Notes: generated by a model not told the origin, from the sequence alone. DNA of 64,000 bases from Leptidea sinapis (GCF_905404315.1 NC_066284.1:13969001-14033000); one strand, 5' to 3'; shown: positions 19,735-31,117, counted from the stretch's first letter. Made by a program: numbers and translations.

Positions 19735-22040
19735 TTATGGGCGAGTGGGATCCCGAAGTCTCGCGGGACCCGCCCCACCCTCACTTTTGTTTCTTTCTTT
19801 TACATATTTTACTATCTTTTCGCAGTATTTCTCCAGATGCGACCTGGAATTGAACAATATTATAGGCAGATTTATGCGGGTTATCTTTTTGCCTACCTCG
19901 AATTCCAGATCGCACCTGGAAGATGCGAAGATCGGGCAGTCAATTATTAGGTGTTCCACCGTTTGGTCGCTGTCATTGTCACAGTTGCAGGTTGGGTCCG
20001 TTTTAATTTTGAATCTGTTTAAGTATTGTGCAAATGCCCCATGTCCTGTCAGAATTTGCGTCATCTGGGGTGTGAAGCGCCTGTCCTTAATTAATTTATA
20101 TGCAGTCTTTATGTCTCTAATAAACATCTTGGTTACTTGTGCTGTTTCACTTTCCAGATAACGTTCGTTCCATTTTTGCAAGGAGTTTGTTCTTGCCTGT
20201 CTTTTTAGGTATGACAACGGGTACGCGTCGTATTCCATGCGAGTCTTCATTTTTTCTGCTGCCTCCTTTGCGAGCGTGTCCACTCTCTCGTTCCCCGGAG
20301 TGCCAATATGTGCCTTCACCCAGAATAGTTCTACTTCAATTCCGCTTCTTCGGCATTCTTCTAGGTTACGGCGAATCTTTGCTACTTGAGGATTGAGCGA
20401 TCTTCCACCCGCTATGGCTTCTAATGATGACATGGAATCGCTGTATATCCGCGTGTTCCGCTTTTTATTTGTGACATACGCTACTGCGCTTCGAATAGCC
20501 ATCAGTTCAGCTTGGAAGACGGTGCAGTACAATGCTAGCTTCAGTTTCTTGCGTGTGACCTCTGTTCCGCCTTTCCATTCTGACCAGGCTGTCCCCACCC
20601 CTGTTTCTGTTTTGCTACCGTCTGTAAATATTTGTACCCCTCCGTGATCGTCTATTTCCCCGGGATCATTTACAATCGAGTAACTTAATGTTAGTTGTTT
20701 TGCTGGGTGTGGGAGATCAGTGAATGGAGTTTTCAGCTCTATATCCGTGTCCTCCGGTACTATGGGGGATATCCCTCTCCTTGCCTCGTACATTTCCGCG
20801 GCTTCCTTGACGCGTAAATCGAGGGGCAGAATACCCGCTAATAGAGAGGCGGCGTTCAAGGAAACCGTCCGATACGTTCTGGAGATCTTCTGCGCAAAAC
20901 TTCGCTGTATTCTGCTGAGATGTGTTTGCATGCAGACCTTTTTCGCAGCTGGAGCCCATACAGCTGCAGCGTACAATATAATTGGCTCGATTACAGCGGT
21001 GTAGATTGTGGCGATTATCTCCGAGTTTAATCCCCAGTTTATTTTCGCGGCCTTGGATACCTGCTTATATATATTAATAGCTTTTTGACATTGAGCTTTT
21101 ATATGTCTGTTAAAAGTAAGTCCCGCATCAATGTCCACTCCAAGTATTTTGATGTGGTCTTCCATAGTTATGGGAGTCTTGTCCATTAATAAATGTGGAG
21201 TGTCAAATTTAAGCTTTCGTGTAACAACCATGGCTTTTGTTTTGTGTGGTGCAAATTTCAATTTATTTGACACTCCCCATCGATGAACGCGAGCTAGGAT
21301 GTCATTAGCTTTTTTCTGGACCTTCTGTCCCGTCTCCCCATTGAAGATCAGCATGACATCATCCGCAAAGGCTTGCACGTATTCTCCGGTACTTTTTAAA
21401 TCTTTTAGTAGTGGGTCTAATATCAAATTCCACATCATTGGTCCGCCTACGGATCCTTGCACACAGCCTTTTGTGGTTGCTTTTTCTATTGTTTGCCCCG
21501 CATAATTTAATTTGATCTTCCTTTTGTCTAGGTAGCTATCTATGACTTTTCTTAGGTTTAGCGGACATTTCTCCTCTGCCAAACGGGTTTTGATTTTAGG
21601 CCACCAGGCGTTATCGAAGGCGCCCTCTATGTCGAGTGATACGATCGTAATTATCTTTTTCTCTTTCAGCTTTCGGCGTATGTGTTCAACTGCGGCATAG
21701 AGGGCGTCCTCTGTACTGCGCTGTGGCATGAAACCGTATTGTTGCTTACTGGTTCGTGGCACGAGGTGCCACTTCAGTCGACCTACTACAATCTTTTCAT
21801 ACACCTTCCCCAACAAGGATAATAGCCCAATCGGCCTGTATGCCTTGGGGTCGGTGTAGTCGGGCTTTCCTGGTTTTCTTATTACCACGACTGAGGCCGT
21901 CTTCCATCTTTCCGGGAAATATCCTAGATCCAGGCATTTATTCACTATCGCCAGGTATATGTGTAGAGCCGCTTTTATTGCTTTCACACATATATCGGCT
22001 GTGAAGCCGTCTTCTCCGGGGGCTTTTTCGGGTGAAAACT
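19735..22040 (-). pseudogene. T4 pol, RT and RNase H part (copy 1)
   Basis: A 783-codon frame of which about the first 17 codons lie in the wrong frame. True sequence starts at SPEKAPGEDGFTADIC and is joined to the endonuclease frame by a 1-nt shift near 22030, present in both repeat copies. RT motifs are YGFMPQRSTEDAL (about 117), SLDIEGAFD (150), QGSVGGP (210) and FADDVML (240). RNase H (about 485-615) has TDGSK, QAEL, SDSMSS and VKAHIG. At the last motif copy 1 reads NERVDTLA where copy 2 and the relatives have NERADTLA. A CNCD...H...C zinc motif follows. The stop lies 19735-19737. Confidence 0.93.
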
Positions 22041-23480
22041 GAGAGCTGCATTTTGGACTTCTGACATGGTTATAGGGGGGTCGCAATCTATATTGTAATC
22101 CTCACTATTTACCTCTTCGGCCATTTTCCTCACTGTTCTGTGCTCTTCAGTTTCACCTTTTTCGTCGTCATCTGGGAAGAATGTTCTAGCCAGTATTTCG
22201 GCGGACTCTCTTTCGTCTCTGAACTTTCCATCTACCCGTAGTGGTAGGTCTTCCTTCCTTTTTTCCGTTTTTCTGATGATTCTATTTAGTTTGTCCCACA
22301 TCGTTTCTTTTTCCTGCTGGGTGCAAAACTCCTTCCAACTTGCAGTCTGTGCATCTCTAGCTTCTTTTTCATACTTTTCTTTTAATTTCAAGTATTCTCC
22401 TATGACCTTTGGTTTCCTGCTGTCTGCTGCACACCGTATTCTGCGTTTCCATGTGGCAACTTGTCTTTTTAGCTTGTCTAACTCCTCTGTCCACCATGCT
22501 ATTTTTGTTTTTGAGTTATTTCCGATCTTTGGTATTGATGTGTCGCAAGCTCGTGTGACAGCGTCTGTGAATTTTGCTACTGTTTGTTCTAGTTTTTCTG
22601 TGTCTGTGATATTCTCAATGTTTTCTAATGTAATTTCTTTCTCAGTTAATTGTTCTATGATCTTTTCCTTAAATATTTGCCAATTTGCTTTCTTCGTATT
22701 GTATTTTCTTGTTATTCCTAATACTTTTTTGCTGTCAGGTTTAGCTAATTTTATTTTAAACTCAATAGCACTATGGTCAGAGGAGATCAGAGCTGGATTG
22801 ACATTCCAATCCTTTACATGTGCAAGGAGGTCCTCTGTACAAAGTGTGACGTCAATATGGCTAGTGATTCTCTTTCCACTTCTGACTGTGTCGAATGTTG
22901 GCTCCTGTCCATTATTCATAATGTGCAGGCCAAGCTGATTGATTTTAGCTTCGAGAATCTCCCCTCTTTCGTCTACAATAGAGCCTCCCCACCATGGGCT
23001 TTTAGCATTAGCGTCCCCTCCGAAGATTACTCTGTTTCGTGAAGTCTCAAGAATATCTTCCATCCGGCCAAGGTGCTTATGTCTCTCTGGTTTGGTTCTA
23101 TATAGAATGAAACCAGAGAGATGTCCCATTTTGTCGTCTTGAGTCGTACCGGCACTACATCTGTCGTGGTTTGTGCGGGGTATTGAGTGATAACAATGCT
23201 CTCATCAAAAACCATTATGGCCGCTCTGACGACATCCTCTGCCGGTGGATTGACACACTGTATTATTTTCACTCCTCTGTAATCTTTCATTTTTCCTATT
23301 GCCCCTATGTAGGGCTCCTGCACTATTGCTGCTGCAATATTTTTTGCACGAGCCTCTATTATTAGCTCTGTTGTTGCCAATTCCTTCTTTTGCAGGTTAA
23401 TTTGAATTATTTTATAGGATTTGCTTTGTCGAACCACATTTGTTGCTGTTACATCCGCTTGTGAAACCTCAGCAGTACGC
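21984..23480 (-). pseudogene. T4 pol, endonuclease part (copy 1, broken)
   Basis: An APE-type endonuclease with IVQEPYIG, GGDANAKSPWWGG and SSDHSAIEF. In copy 1 a 4-bp loss after 23076 splits it into two overlapping frames (23027-23437 and 21984-23129). Copy 2 keeps the bases and reads through. The frame has no ATG at its start; it opens inside the last codons of gag in another frame and reads through to INLQKKEL, so initiation or frameshifting at the gag end is needed. Confidence 0.9.
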
Positions 23481-24857
23481 TATCTTGCTCCTCGCCAGAG
23501 CGTCCCACCTTTTTCGTATAGGGCAGTCTTCATCAAACGCTCCTTGGTCTTGTCGTTCGATGTTTGATTTTTTACAATTTATGCAGGAGGGTTTTTCTGC
23601 CGCTTTGTATTTGGGGCAGTCCTCCCGCATGTGCCTTTCCCCGCAGTGGGCGCATGCGCTGGGCAGATCTTCGCTTTCTTTACAATGCTTCCGTCCGTGG
23701 CCGTAACCTAGGCATTTCGTGCACTGTATTAACGGCGACTGATCCTGCACCACCACCCTCTGTAAATCAATGTGGATCCTGCCGGCTCTAGTAAGCACCT
23801 GCCACAGTTTTGGGGTAGTTTGGAGCACTATGTGGTTTAGGTGAGGATTCCGCGCTTTTTTCCTGTATCTTATCTTAGCTGTTATTTCTTCTAATTTTAG
23901 GTCTTTGAGCAACTGTTTATTCTGAGTTTTTATGGCCTCTATTATGTCTGCGTCTGTGTTCGCTGTTAAGACGTCTTTTAATTTGATAAGGGGATCCTTG
24001 TTATTTGCGCTACTTATCGTCAGTCCATCTTCTCTTCTAAGTCTTTCAGCTATTTGTTCAATCTGTTCCTTTGACGTGCTGCCCATTATAACTTTTTGGT
24101 TACTAGCTTTTCTTATTCTGTCTATGTTCATGCCTGTCTTTTTTGCGTCTAGTGCTGTTCGTACTCTCTCCAAGATTTCACCGCTTGTCTCGCTCTTTGA
24201 CGAGGAGATGATTATTGAATGCATTGTCTTTCTTTCTCTAGTATCCTCTTGGTGTGTTAATATGGTTTTTGTGTTCGTCTCTCCTGCCAGAACCTTGGCG
24301 TAGGTCATTTTCTCCATTCCATCTTCCATTCTTTTGATGCCCGCTGTACTGTTTCTTGTTTCCTTTTGAAGGTCTTCAAGCTTTGTGCTGATTTCTTTCA
24401 GCCTCTTAGAATTTTCTTCTAGGAGGGCAGTCTGCTGATCTATCTTGTTCAGGAGGGGTGGGGGAATTAATATTTTATCATCCACTTTTCCTTCGTCTTT
24501 TGGTGTTATATCTAACCCTTTTGCATTTTTGAGTTCTTCCTCGCTTTCTTTCACAAGTCGGTATAAGCGCTTGACAGCAGTTGTAACTCCGGTTTTTATC
24601 TCCGCCTTCATGTTTCTTGATTCGCCAAGGTGTGCCATAGCTTTGAGGAGGCAATTTTTTGCTTCTTTTTCCCTTGGCTCCTTCAGCTCGGTTGTTTTCC
24701 CTGTTGATGGCGAATCTTTTGTCATTGCTTGAGACTGTTGGGGGTCTTGGTTTACGGCGAGTTCCCACTCGTTTATACTACGCCTGACACCCGCGATAAT
24801 TTTCAGGTTCTCTGTGTCTGTTTTAGAGCCTTTGACTGGTGTTCTTATGCCAAACAT
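23469..24857 (-). CDS. T4 gag (ORF1 protein), intact
   Basis: A 462-codon frame from an ATG (MFGIRTPVKGSKT). It is a Lys/Glu-rich protein with a helical, probably coiled-coil middle (about 140-190, LLNKIDQQTALLEENSKRL) and the conserved core ending HIDLQRVVVQDQSPLIQ. The three zinc knuckles are CTKCLGYGHGRKHC, CAHCGERHMREDC and CINC...C. The fold order matches T1 gag but sequence identity is clearly lower. One residue differs from copy 2 (Asp versus Glu in the third knuckle). Confidence 0.92.
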   Translation of the reverse strand: MFGIRTPVKGSKTDTENLKIIAGVRRSINEWELAVNQDPQQSQAMTKDSPSTGKTTELKEPREKEAKNCLLKAMAHLGESRNMKAEIKTGVTTAVKRLYRLVKESEEELKNAKGLDITPKDEGKVDDKILIPPPLLNKIDQQTALLEENSKRLKEISTKLEDLQKETRNSTAGIKRMEDGMEKMTYAKVLAGETNTKTILTHQEDTRERKTMHSIIISSSKSETSGEILERVRTALDAKKTGMNIDRIRKASNQKVIMGSTSKEQIEQIAERLRREDGLTISSANNKDPLIKLKDVLTANTDADIIEAIKTQNKQLLKDLKLEEITAKIRYRKKARNPHLNHIVLQTTPKLWQVLTRAGRIHIDLQRVVVQDQSPLIQCTKCLGYGHGRKHCKESEDLPSACAHCGERHMREDCPKYKAAEKPSCINCKKSNIERQDQGAFDEDCPIRKRWDALARSKIAYC

Positions 24858-26000
24858 TATTGTTTTTGAGATTTGTCAGATTTATATACGTAGGTAGGTC
24901 GAGTATCGTCAATAGTTAATTACGGTTCGGTTACAAATTAATTTGTAGGTTAAAATAAAGGGTCTATTCCAATAGGGTAATAGCCGTGTCAATAATAAGT
25001 CAAAGTGAATATAAAAGTATATAAAAAAAAAAAATATACTTAAAGCTAGAGTATATTCCCAATAGGGTAATATGTGTCAATAATCAATAATAAAAGTGGC
25101 CAATAAGCCTGGGTCTTATCTAATAGCTAAACACTCTACACCCAATAGGATGTGAGCTGTCAGGTACAATCTAAATTTGATGAAGCGAGGAAGGGGTGCA
25201 CCTCTATGTAGAGTCGATGTTGAGTCAGTCTGTTATTAGTAAGATTGCGCTGATTGCGCTTGTATCAACACAGACAGCCGCGTTCAAGTCCAGTAGTTAG
25301 TTCAGGAGATATTTAATTTCGAAAATTTTCAAGATGGCGGCCAATATGGCTGCCAAAATTTTGAAAGTTTTCTATTTCCTTCAATTTTTTATAGTTATTG
25401 AGACGCGATTTTTTGCAGGATAGATCCCCTGGCTTCCTCTAGCTTCTCAAGAGAATAATATCGTATTTATATTATTTATATACATAAATGTGTCGAAACC
25501 TTGACTTAATCCTATAAATTTATTTATCTATCTTATTACTATGGACTATACCCAAAAGGGGTGGTCGTCCTGAGTCTTATTGCTAGTTTATCACAGTCTC
25601 TTCACGGGAACGATGACATGGGGCCTTGGGGGGAACTTCGGGGTTGGGTACAACTACAGGATTTAGGGTTCCTTTTCCAGACGTCGTACAAGGTCGTGTG
25701 ATAGCTCCCTGAGCTCGGCTCGACTAGCTCTACAGTCCTATGATGCTAGCTCTATCGGTAGAGCTGTCAATTTTTTTGGCTAATTAGCGCCTAGAATATG
25801 TAGAGCGAGTCGGGGGAAAGTTACCCCAAAAAATCCCGGGTCTGTACGACCTCTAGTAACGAAATTATAGCTATTTTAAAATTTTCAAAATGGCGGCCAA
25901 TATGGCCGACCTCGTCTATATTTTTTCTTAACTTTGCTCCCCGTTGCGTTTATTCACCCGTGTTTGGACTTGTTTTAAAGGTCCTTTGAAGACCAATACA
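24858..26000 (-). other. T4 leader with short tandem repeats
   Basis: Non-coding. Degenerate repeats of about 75-90 bp around 'CCAATAGGGTAATA...GTGTCAATAA' lie at 24959-25045, 25046-25110 and 25111-25180. CAAGATGGCGGCCAATATGG (25330-25349) recurs as AAAATGGCGGCCAATATGG at 25887-25905; both match the YY1/Pho core. No ORF is supported. Confidence 0.65.
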
Positions 26001-27235
26001 AATATGTACAGATTTTTCTATTTCAGCTTGTCCCCGATTTTTAAAATTTACAAAAACACTTATTTTGAGACTAAAAAATTAATATTAACTAAACTACTAA
26101 GCAAAAAATTTTGAAAAAAAATTTATATTAGTGATGCTTAACACGTCAAGATAAAACTATACTAGCTTGCCCAACAAGCTTGGGCACGTATAAAAAGGGT
26201 CTAAGTGAGGTATTAAAATATACAACACAACGAAATTAAAACTAACTTACAATCTAGATATATCTAAATTATATAACAAATATAATCATCAATATATGGA
26301 ATCGTATTCCTGAGTGAGACACCCACAAAAAAAAAAAAACTCTATCTGAAGCTAAATTCAAAATTGAAACCCTCTTCAAAATCGGTTGAGAAACTCCGGA
26401 GTTACAGGTAATTTTGTGTTTCCAAGGCACTAGAAATTTTTCTAAGTCCAATTTTGGGGGTAGGGGGCTGAGACTATGCCGAAATGATCGGGGAGGGTCC
26501 AAAGGGGTTCACCTAAGTGAAGCCGTGGCGGGGGTTGATAGGGGGGGGAGGGGTAAAATTTTGTTATTTTTGCTCTAGCACCCCTAGTTTTCGAGTTATC
26601 TGCAAAACAAATTTTTGTGCGGTTGGTTTTCGAAACAGATATTTTTGAAAAATTTATTATGAAGTAATTTTGATATATTAAAATTTAGAAAAATTAGCTT
26701 TAACTTTATAAATAGACGGAGTTTCACAAATAGTATTGCACTTTGGATTTACTACTTAAATTATAAGGAATACATTTTTTTGAAAATTGGGGGTTGAATA
26801 CAAAAACCGCAAAAAGACTCAAAAATGGCCAAAACTATGTTGAAAATGAAATGCCGGTAATATGAGTATTTTTAGCGGTAACAGTGTTATTTTCTACATC
26901 CCTGGGCGTTTAAAATTCTTAATTCTTTTAATTTTTGTGAATTTTGAAAAAAAAAAAAATAAATTAAAAATATAAGGAGTTTCCAAAATATATCGAGTTT
27001 GGGCTCATTAGACTCGAATAAATTCAAGGAATACGATTCCAAAGTCAAAAAATGTAAATATCTATATACCTAAGCACAAATATACAAAATATAATGTTCA
27101 TATATAAAAACAGTTTCGGTGAGCTAGCTTCCCACAGGATGGTCGGATTTTCAATTAGTAAACGGCAACGATCTTCAAATAATAAGGGGTTCCCAACGTG
27201 GTATCGTTTGATGTTCAAATCCCACGGGAACACTG
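26001..27235. other. non-coding, AT-rich with G-rich tracts
   Basis: No gene is seen. G-rich tracts at 26456-26470 and 26525-26555 resemble retroelement leaders. GAGTTTGGGCTCATTAGACTC (about 26996) contains, in opposite orientation, the 16-mer also found in the T1 leader. It may be the distal T4 leader or an older element. Confidence 0.4.
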
Positions 27236-27562
27236 ACCACGTGCCACGTGGTTTCCGGTAGTAAAGTGTTAAAGTCGCTGCAGGTGGCTCAAAAAATCTG
27301 TTCTAGGTGTCAAAACGTTTGTCTTAATGAGAACAATCGTTTGACGTATTTTAATATATAGGTCGTCGCTTTACTTTTTGAAAAATTTTCAATAAATGTT
27401 ATTTTTAAAGGTTATTTTTTGTTTTTTGGTCATAAAAATTTTTCCAATCGTCCGATTTTTATAAGCGATATGTCCTTTTCTTTGTCTCGGCTTGACGCAT
27501 CCAGTGATATATATATCTGCTTGGTGTGACTGCGTTTCGAGGCACCACGTGCCACGTGGTGC
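27236..27562. repeat. pair of identical 17-bp palindromes 308 bp apart
   Basis: ACCACGTGCCACGTGGT occurs at 27236-27252 and 27544-27560. Each is an 8+1+8 palindrome holding two CACGTG E-boxes. The second extends to 10+1+10 (27542-27562). They could be target duplications around a small insertion of about 290 bp, or paired regulatory sites. Confidence 0.7.
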
Positions 27563-28145
27563 TGCACTGTTTCTTGTATAACAGCGGAATCCCTGGTCGT
27601 AAAAATCCAGAAAAGGTGTTAAGACGACGCATTGACGGTATTGCATCAGGGATTTCAACTTTTTTCAGCAATTACAAAACACTCGGAATTAATATTTTAT
27701 GTTTTGTGTTGTTCATGAGCTTAACTTCAAATTGGTAATTGGTTTTACACGATTGGTCAACTATTACAGCACAAAAAAAATACTCAAAATCTGCTAAATA
27801 AAAACATAGATTTTCACTTTACAACTGAACGGAACCGATTTATGGCTCTTAATTTTATATACATATAAGTATAAACACCCTTTTCAAAATGGTAATTGGA
27901 ATTTACATAATTACCAATAGTTTTTATTTTATACGAGATATACTGTTTTGGCGCTTACGACTTTTAATTTCAAGCTAGCTATCGCGTTTGTTTGTATGCA
28001 GGCGGCCCCCCTCAGTCCGTTTCTGACCATTGTCAGCGTCGGACTTGTGCCAATCGAGCTCCCGAGCATCGATAACCGTATCTTATTCTGAATAAAATAT
28101 TACAAATTATTAAAAAAGGGAAAAAAAAAGTTAAAAGTTTCTAAA
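27563..28145 (+). other. region upstream of the Mutator-like gene
   Basis: Non-coding. A GC-richer patch at about 27995-28075 precedes an A-rich leader that runs into the ATG at 28146. A promoter is expected here by position only; I see no convincing TATA box. Confidence 0.4.
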
Positions 28146-30794
28146 ATGAAGATGAAAGCTCTGTACATTGAAAAATGTAAGGATATGGTCAAGAAAAGGT
28201 AAGTAAACGTGAGATACATATTTCTTTTATTTGAATTATGAATAGTATATAGGCAGGTACCTACTAATTCCTATTCATAATCCACATACCTACTTATGTA
28301 CTTGCTAACCTAGTTAGAAAGAAGGTAGATACCTAGGATAGGAAGGAACAGGTACATGAACAGTAAAGTACATGGCAAAGTAATGTGTGTGCAGGTACCT
28401 ACCTACACTGCGTGTGTAGGTTAAAAATTATATAAAGTTTCTTTATAAGATGTGTATTTGGTATCATAAAAAACAGTATTTTGGTACCTAGTAGCTACCT
28501 TACCTACTCAGCGACAAAGACAATCACTCACAGAATATTTTTGAAGTATGTACGTAGGTAATATATTTATATTTTTCATCATAATAAGGTAGGTATTTGC
28601 CTATCTACCTTCAGAAAAACCCTGTTCTACCATTCATAATAATTATAATGTTTATTTTGTATATTATTCCTACATGGGTACCTAAAAGTAAAAACCTAAT
28701 ATGAAAATTCTAGGAAACAATTGTCCGAACAAAGAAAAACTATGGAGTCGTCTCTGGATTTAGGCGAAACTGAAACGAATACAATCGATTCTTTAGAAGG
28801 GTATATATGTAATTATCTACTACATATTTATCACACTGTGACTGCATAATAATAGTTTTGAACGTGTGTGAAAATAATATTCCAATGAACTAGACATGAC
28901 TAGAATTTTATTTTGTAGAAGACAAGAAATGTCATCGTCGTATGCAGATTTACAAAATGTGACGCTCACGTAAGTTTCATGATTACCTACATAGATATAA
29001 GTGTCAATTTATAAAAGTAAAGTGTTGTTTGTTTTTAGAGTTCCGTACCCAAAGGGTAAATCGGGACCCTATTACTAAAACTCCGCTGTCCGTCCATCTG
29101 TCTGTCTGACCGTCTGTCATCAGGCTGTATCTCATGAACCGTGATAGTTAGCCAGTTGACATTTTCACAGATGATGTATTTCTGTTGCCGCTTTAACAAA
29201 AAATACTAAAAAATAGAATAAAATAAATATTTACGGGGGCTCCCATACAACAAATGTGCCGTTTTTGCCGTTTTTATAGATAGGTAATGGTAAGGGACCC
29301 TTCATGCGCGAGTCCAACTCGCATTTGGCCGGTTGTTTCTCTTTTAATGTTGTCCCGCTGCTGGACAAATTTCTTCATCAAATCCTTCCACCCATCACAG
29401 GCCTTGTCAAGTTTACTAATGTTTTTTTAGGGCGGCCGAAAAGGATCAGAACTCACTTCCATGTTATTTTGAAGAAAAAACGCCTAAAACAACAGTAAGT
29501 TTATTTTTACGACATTTTATAACATGACCTGAAAGGTCATAAATTAATTATAACATCATATCATAAGTGTTTAATTTATCTTTCAGTTTGAGATGGAATT
29601 AGATGATAATGATGCGCCTCCAAATATATCGCAATGCGAATCAGAAGCAATGGTAAACAAAATTTTATTATTCGTTTTATATCGTAGCTTTATTCGAACA
29701 AAGTATTTTTACTAGAGTGATTATTTTGGTCATGGGCTAGAATGCAAATAATCAATCATACATTTTTAATTTTTAGACAGAAGAAAATCAATATAAGGAA
29801 AAGGACCAGGCTTCAAACGTATTACCTGAAAATCAATGTGAAGAAAGTAATGCACTTCCATATATAGTTGAAGGCACATCTGAAGTAACGGTAAGCATTC
29901 TGCTTTTGTAAGATTTACATTGCATGTCCTTACAAAAGTAGGAAGATCATACAAGACCCACAATAAACAAATAAATATTTCTGTATCTTTCAGATGCAGC
30001 CTGAAATACAAAACTTGGGGCACCGAATAATAGATTTTAATCATTTCACATCAGAACTTGTAAAAATTTCTCAACACAAATCTCTGTTTAAATGCGGATT
30101 ATCTACAATGAAATTAATTTCTGAACATCGAATAGGATTACAATCTGAATACACATATGTATGTATGATGTGTAATTATAAAAATAAAATAAAATCGTCA
30201 TTGGATGATGTGAACAAAGATGCTGTTGCGGGTATAATGGCCGCAGGTTGTGGTCATGCGCAATTAAAACAATTTTCAGCAGCAGTAGGTTTACCTATTA
30301 TGTCAGAATATACCTATAATAAAACTCAAAATGATATATGTAGGGATTGGGAGGACACTGCTTGGGACGAAATGAAATTAGCTGGTGAAAGAGAAAGAGA
30401 AGAAGCAATTAAAGAAGGAAAAGTCACGAAAGACGGAATACCAATGATTGATGTAATTGTAGATGGGTGCTGGAGTAAACGTTCGTACAGAACAAATTAC
30501 GCAGCGTTATCAGGAGCTGCAGCCATTATTGGCAGACGTTTCGGCCAAGTCCTGTACATGTGTGTAAAAAACAAATATTGTTGTATTTGCGCCAGAGCTC
30601 AAAAGAAACAAGAAAGCCCAAAAGAACACGAGTGCTATAAGAATTTCGATGGAGCTTCTACTGCTATGGAGTCAACTATTATAACCGAAGGGTTCAAGCA
30701 ATCTATTGATATGCATGGTAGCACAAAGCAAGGAAAATGCTGCGTCAAATATTGTAAATATTTCAGAAGAACCAAAAACAAAAGAAAATTCTGA
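28146..30794 (+). CDS. Mutator-like transposase-domain gene, seven exons, probably C-truncated
   Basis: Exons read 28146-28198, 28714-28800, 28919-28969, 29431-29494, 29587-29652, 29777-29890 and 29994-30794. Every intron has GT-AG ends (donors GTAAGT, GTATAT, GTAAGT, GTAAGT, GTAAAC and GTAAGC) and all phases join to one 411-codon frame. The first 145 residues are charged and acidic. The last exon matches the insect family annotated as Mutator-like transposase domain: HRIIDFNHF, MAAGCGH, MSEYTYNK, IPMIDVIVDGCWSKRSY, NYAALSGAAAIIGRRF, KNKYCCICARA, STAMESTIITEGFKQSIDMHG. Family members continue well past this point, but here the frame ends after about 20 unrelated basic residues. It could be a domesticated gene or an old transposon copy. 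Confidence 0.78.
29037..29334 (+). mobile_element. dispersed lepidopteran repeat in intron 3
   Basis: Runs from GTTCCGTACCCAAAGGGT through CTGTCCGTCCATCTGTCTG and ATCTCATGAACCGTGATAG to CGCATTTGGCCGG. This block is very common in moth genomes; its class is unsure and it is non-coding. It supports the taxonomic call. Confidence 0.65.
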
Positions 30795-30927
30795 TGATAC
30801 TGTTGCTGACACGGATAAAACTGCTGATGTCGATAATTTTGCTTTTGTTGACGAAGATGTTGCTGACGCAGACGATGTTTCTGTCGTAGATAGTTCAGAA
30901 TATATTATGGCTTTTTCTGAATATTGA
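30706..30927 (+). pseudogene. acidic tail of the Mutator-like gene in a second frame
   Basis: An Asp/Val/Ala-rich frame (NSDDTVADTDKTADVDNF) overlapping the end of exon 7. It could be the original C-terminus brought close by an internal deletion with frameshift. Alternatively it could be reached through a 49-nt intron, GTAGCA at 30719 to TTTCAG at about 30767, which would join the frames. The sequence alone does not decide. Confidence 0.45.
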
Positions 30928-31117
30928 CCGCAAACTACCTACTATGTCCTCAATAATTTGATAACTTATTTAGGTAATCGTTACATTATAATAAGTAACA
31001 AAAATTAAATGACAACGAAATTTTTCTTACCTACCTCTTAATTTTGGTTTTTACTTATATATTATTATACTTACCTATGTCAGAATTTTATAATTATACT
31101 AAAATCTAATAAGAGCG
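30928..31117 (+). other. AT-rich DNA downstream of the Mutator-like gene
   Basis: No gene, and no clear polyadenylation signal on the plus strand. Confidence 0.4.

Larger units (their letters stand above)
1..25997 (+). repeat. 38-kb tandem repeat, copy 1
   Basis: This stretch recurs in the same orientation at 38043-64000. The offset is 38042 at the left and 38003 at the right; it changes through TTAGG unit number, a 45-bp deletion, a 4-bp indel and homopolymer runs. I noticed only around a dozen single-base differences over 26 kb, most of them in element T4. The left end of the homology lies before position 1, so the true unit boundary is not visible. The period is about 38.0 kb. Confidence 0.97.
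19454..26000 (-). mobile_element. T4 TRAS-like element, nearly complete
   Basis: Poly(A), 3' UTR, RT/RNase H, endonuclease, gag and a long leader in order on the minus strand. The 3' end is on a telomeric array. No TTAGG is found at the 5' side, so the 5' limit is unknown and 26000 is only an estimate. It is a family distinct from T1/T2, with lower GC content in gag. Confidence 0.88.

Noticed and set aside
22276..22938. 220-codon plus-strand ORF
   Set aside because: Antisense to the T4 endonuclease; its Phe/Ser-rich composition is the mirror of a Lys/Glu-rich protein.
27389..27671. Minus-strand ORFs of 70-89 codons
   Set aside because: No recognisable domain, no start context, overlapping frames in AT-rich DNA.
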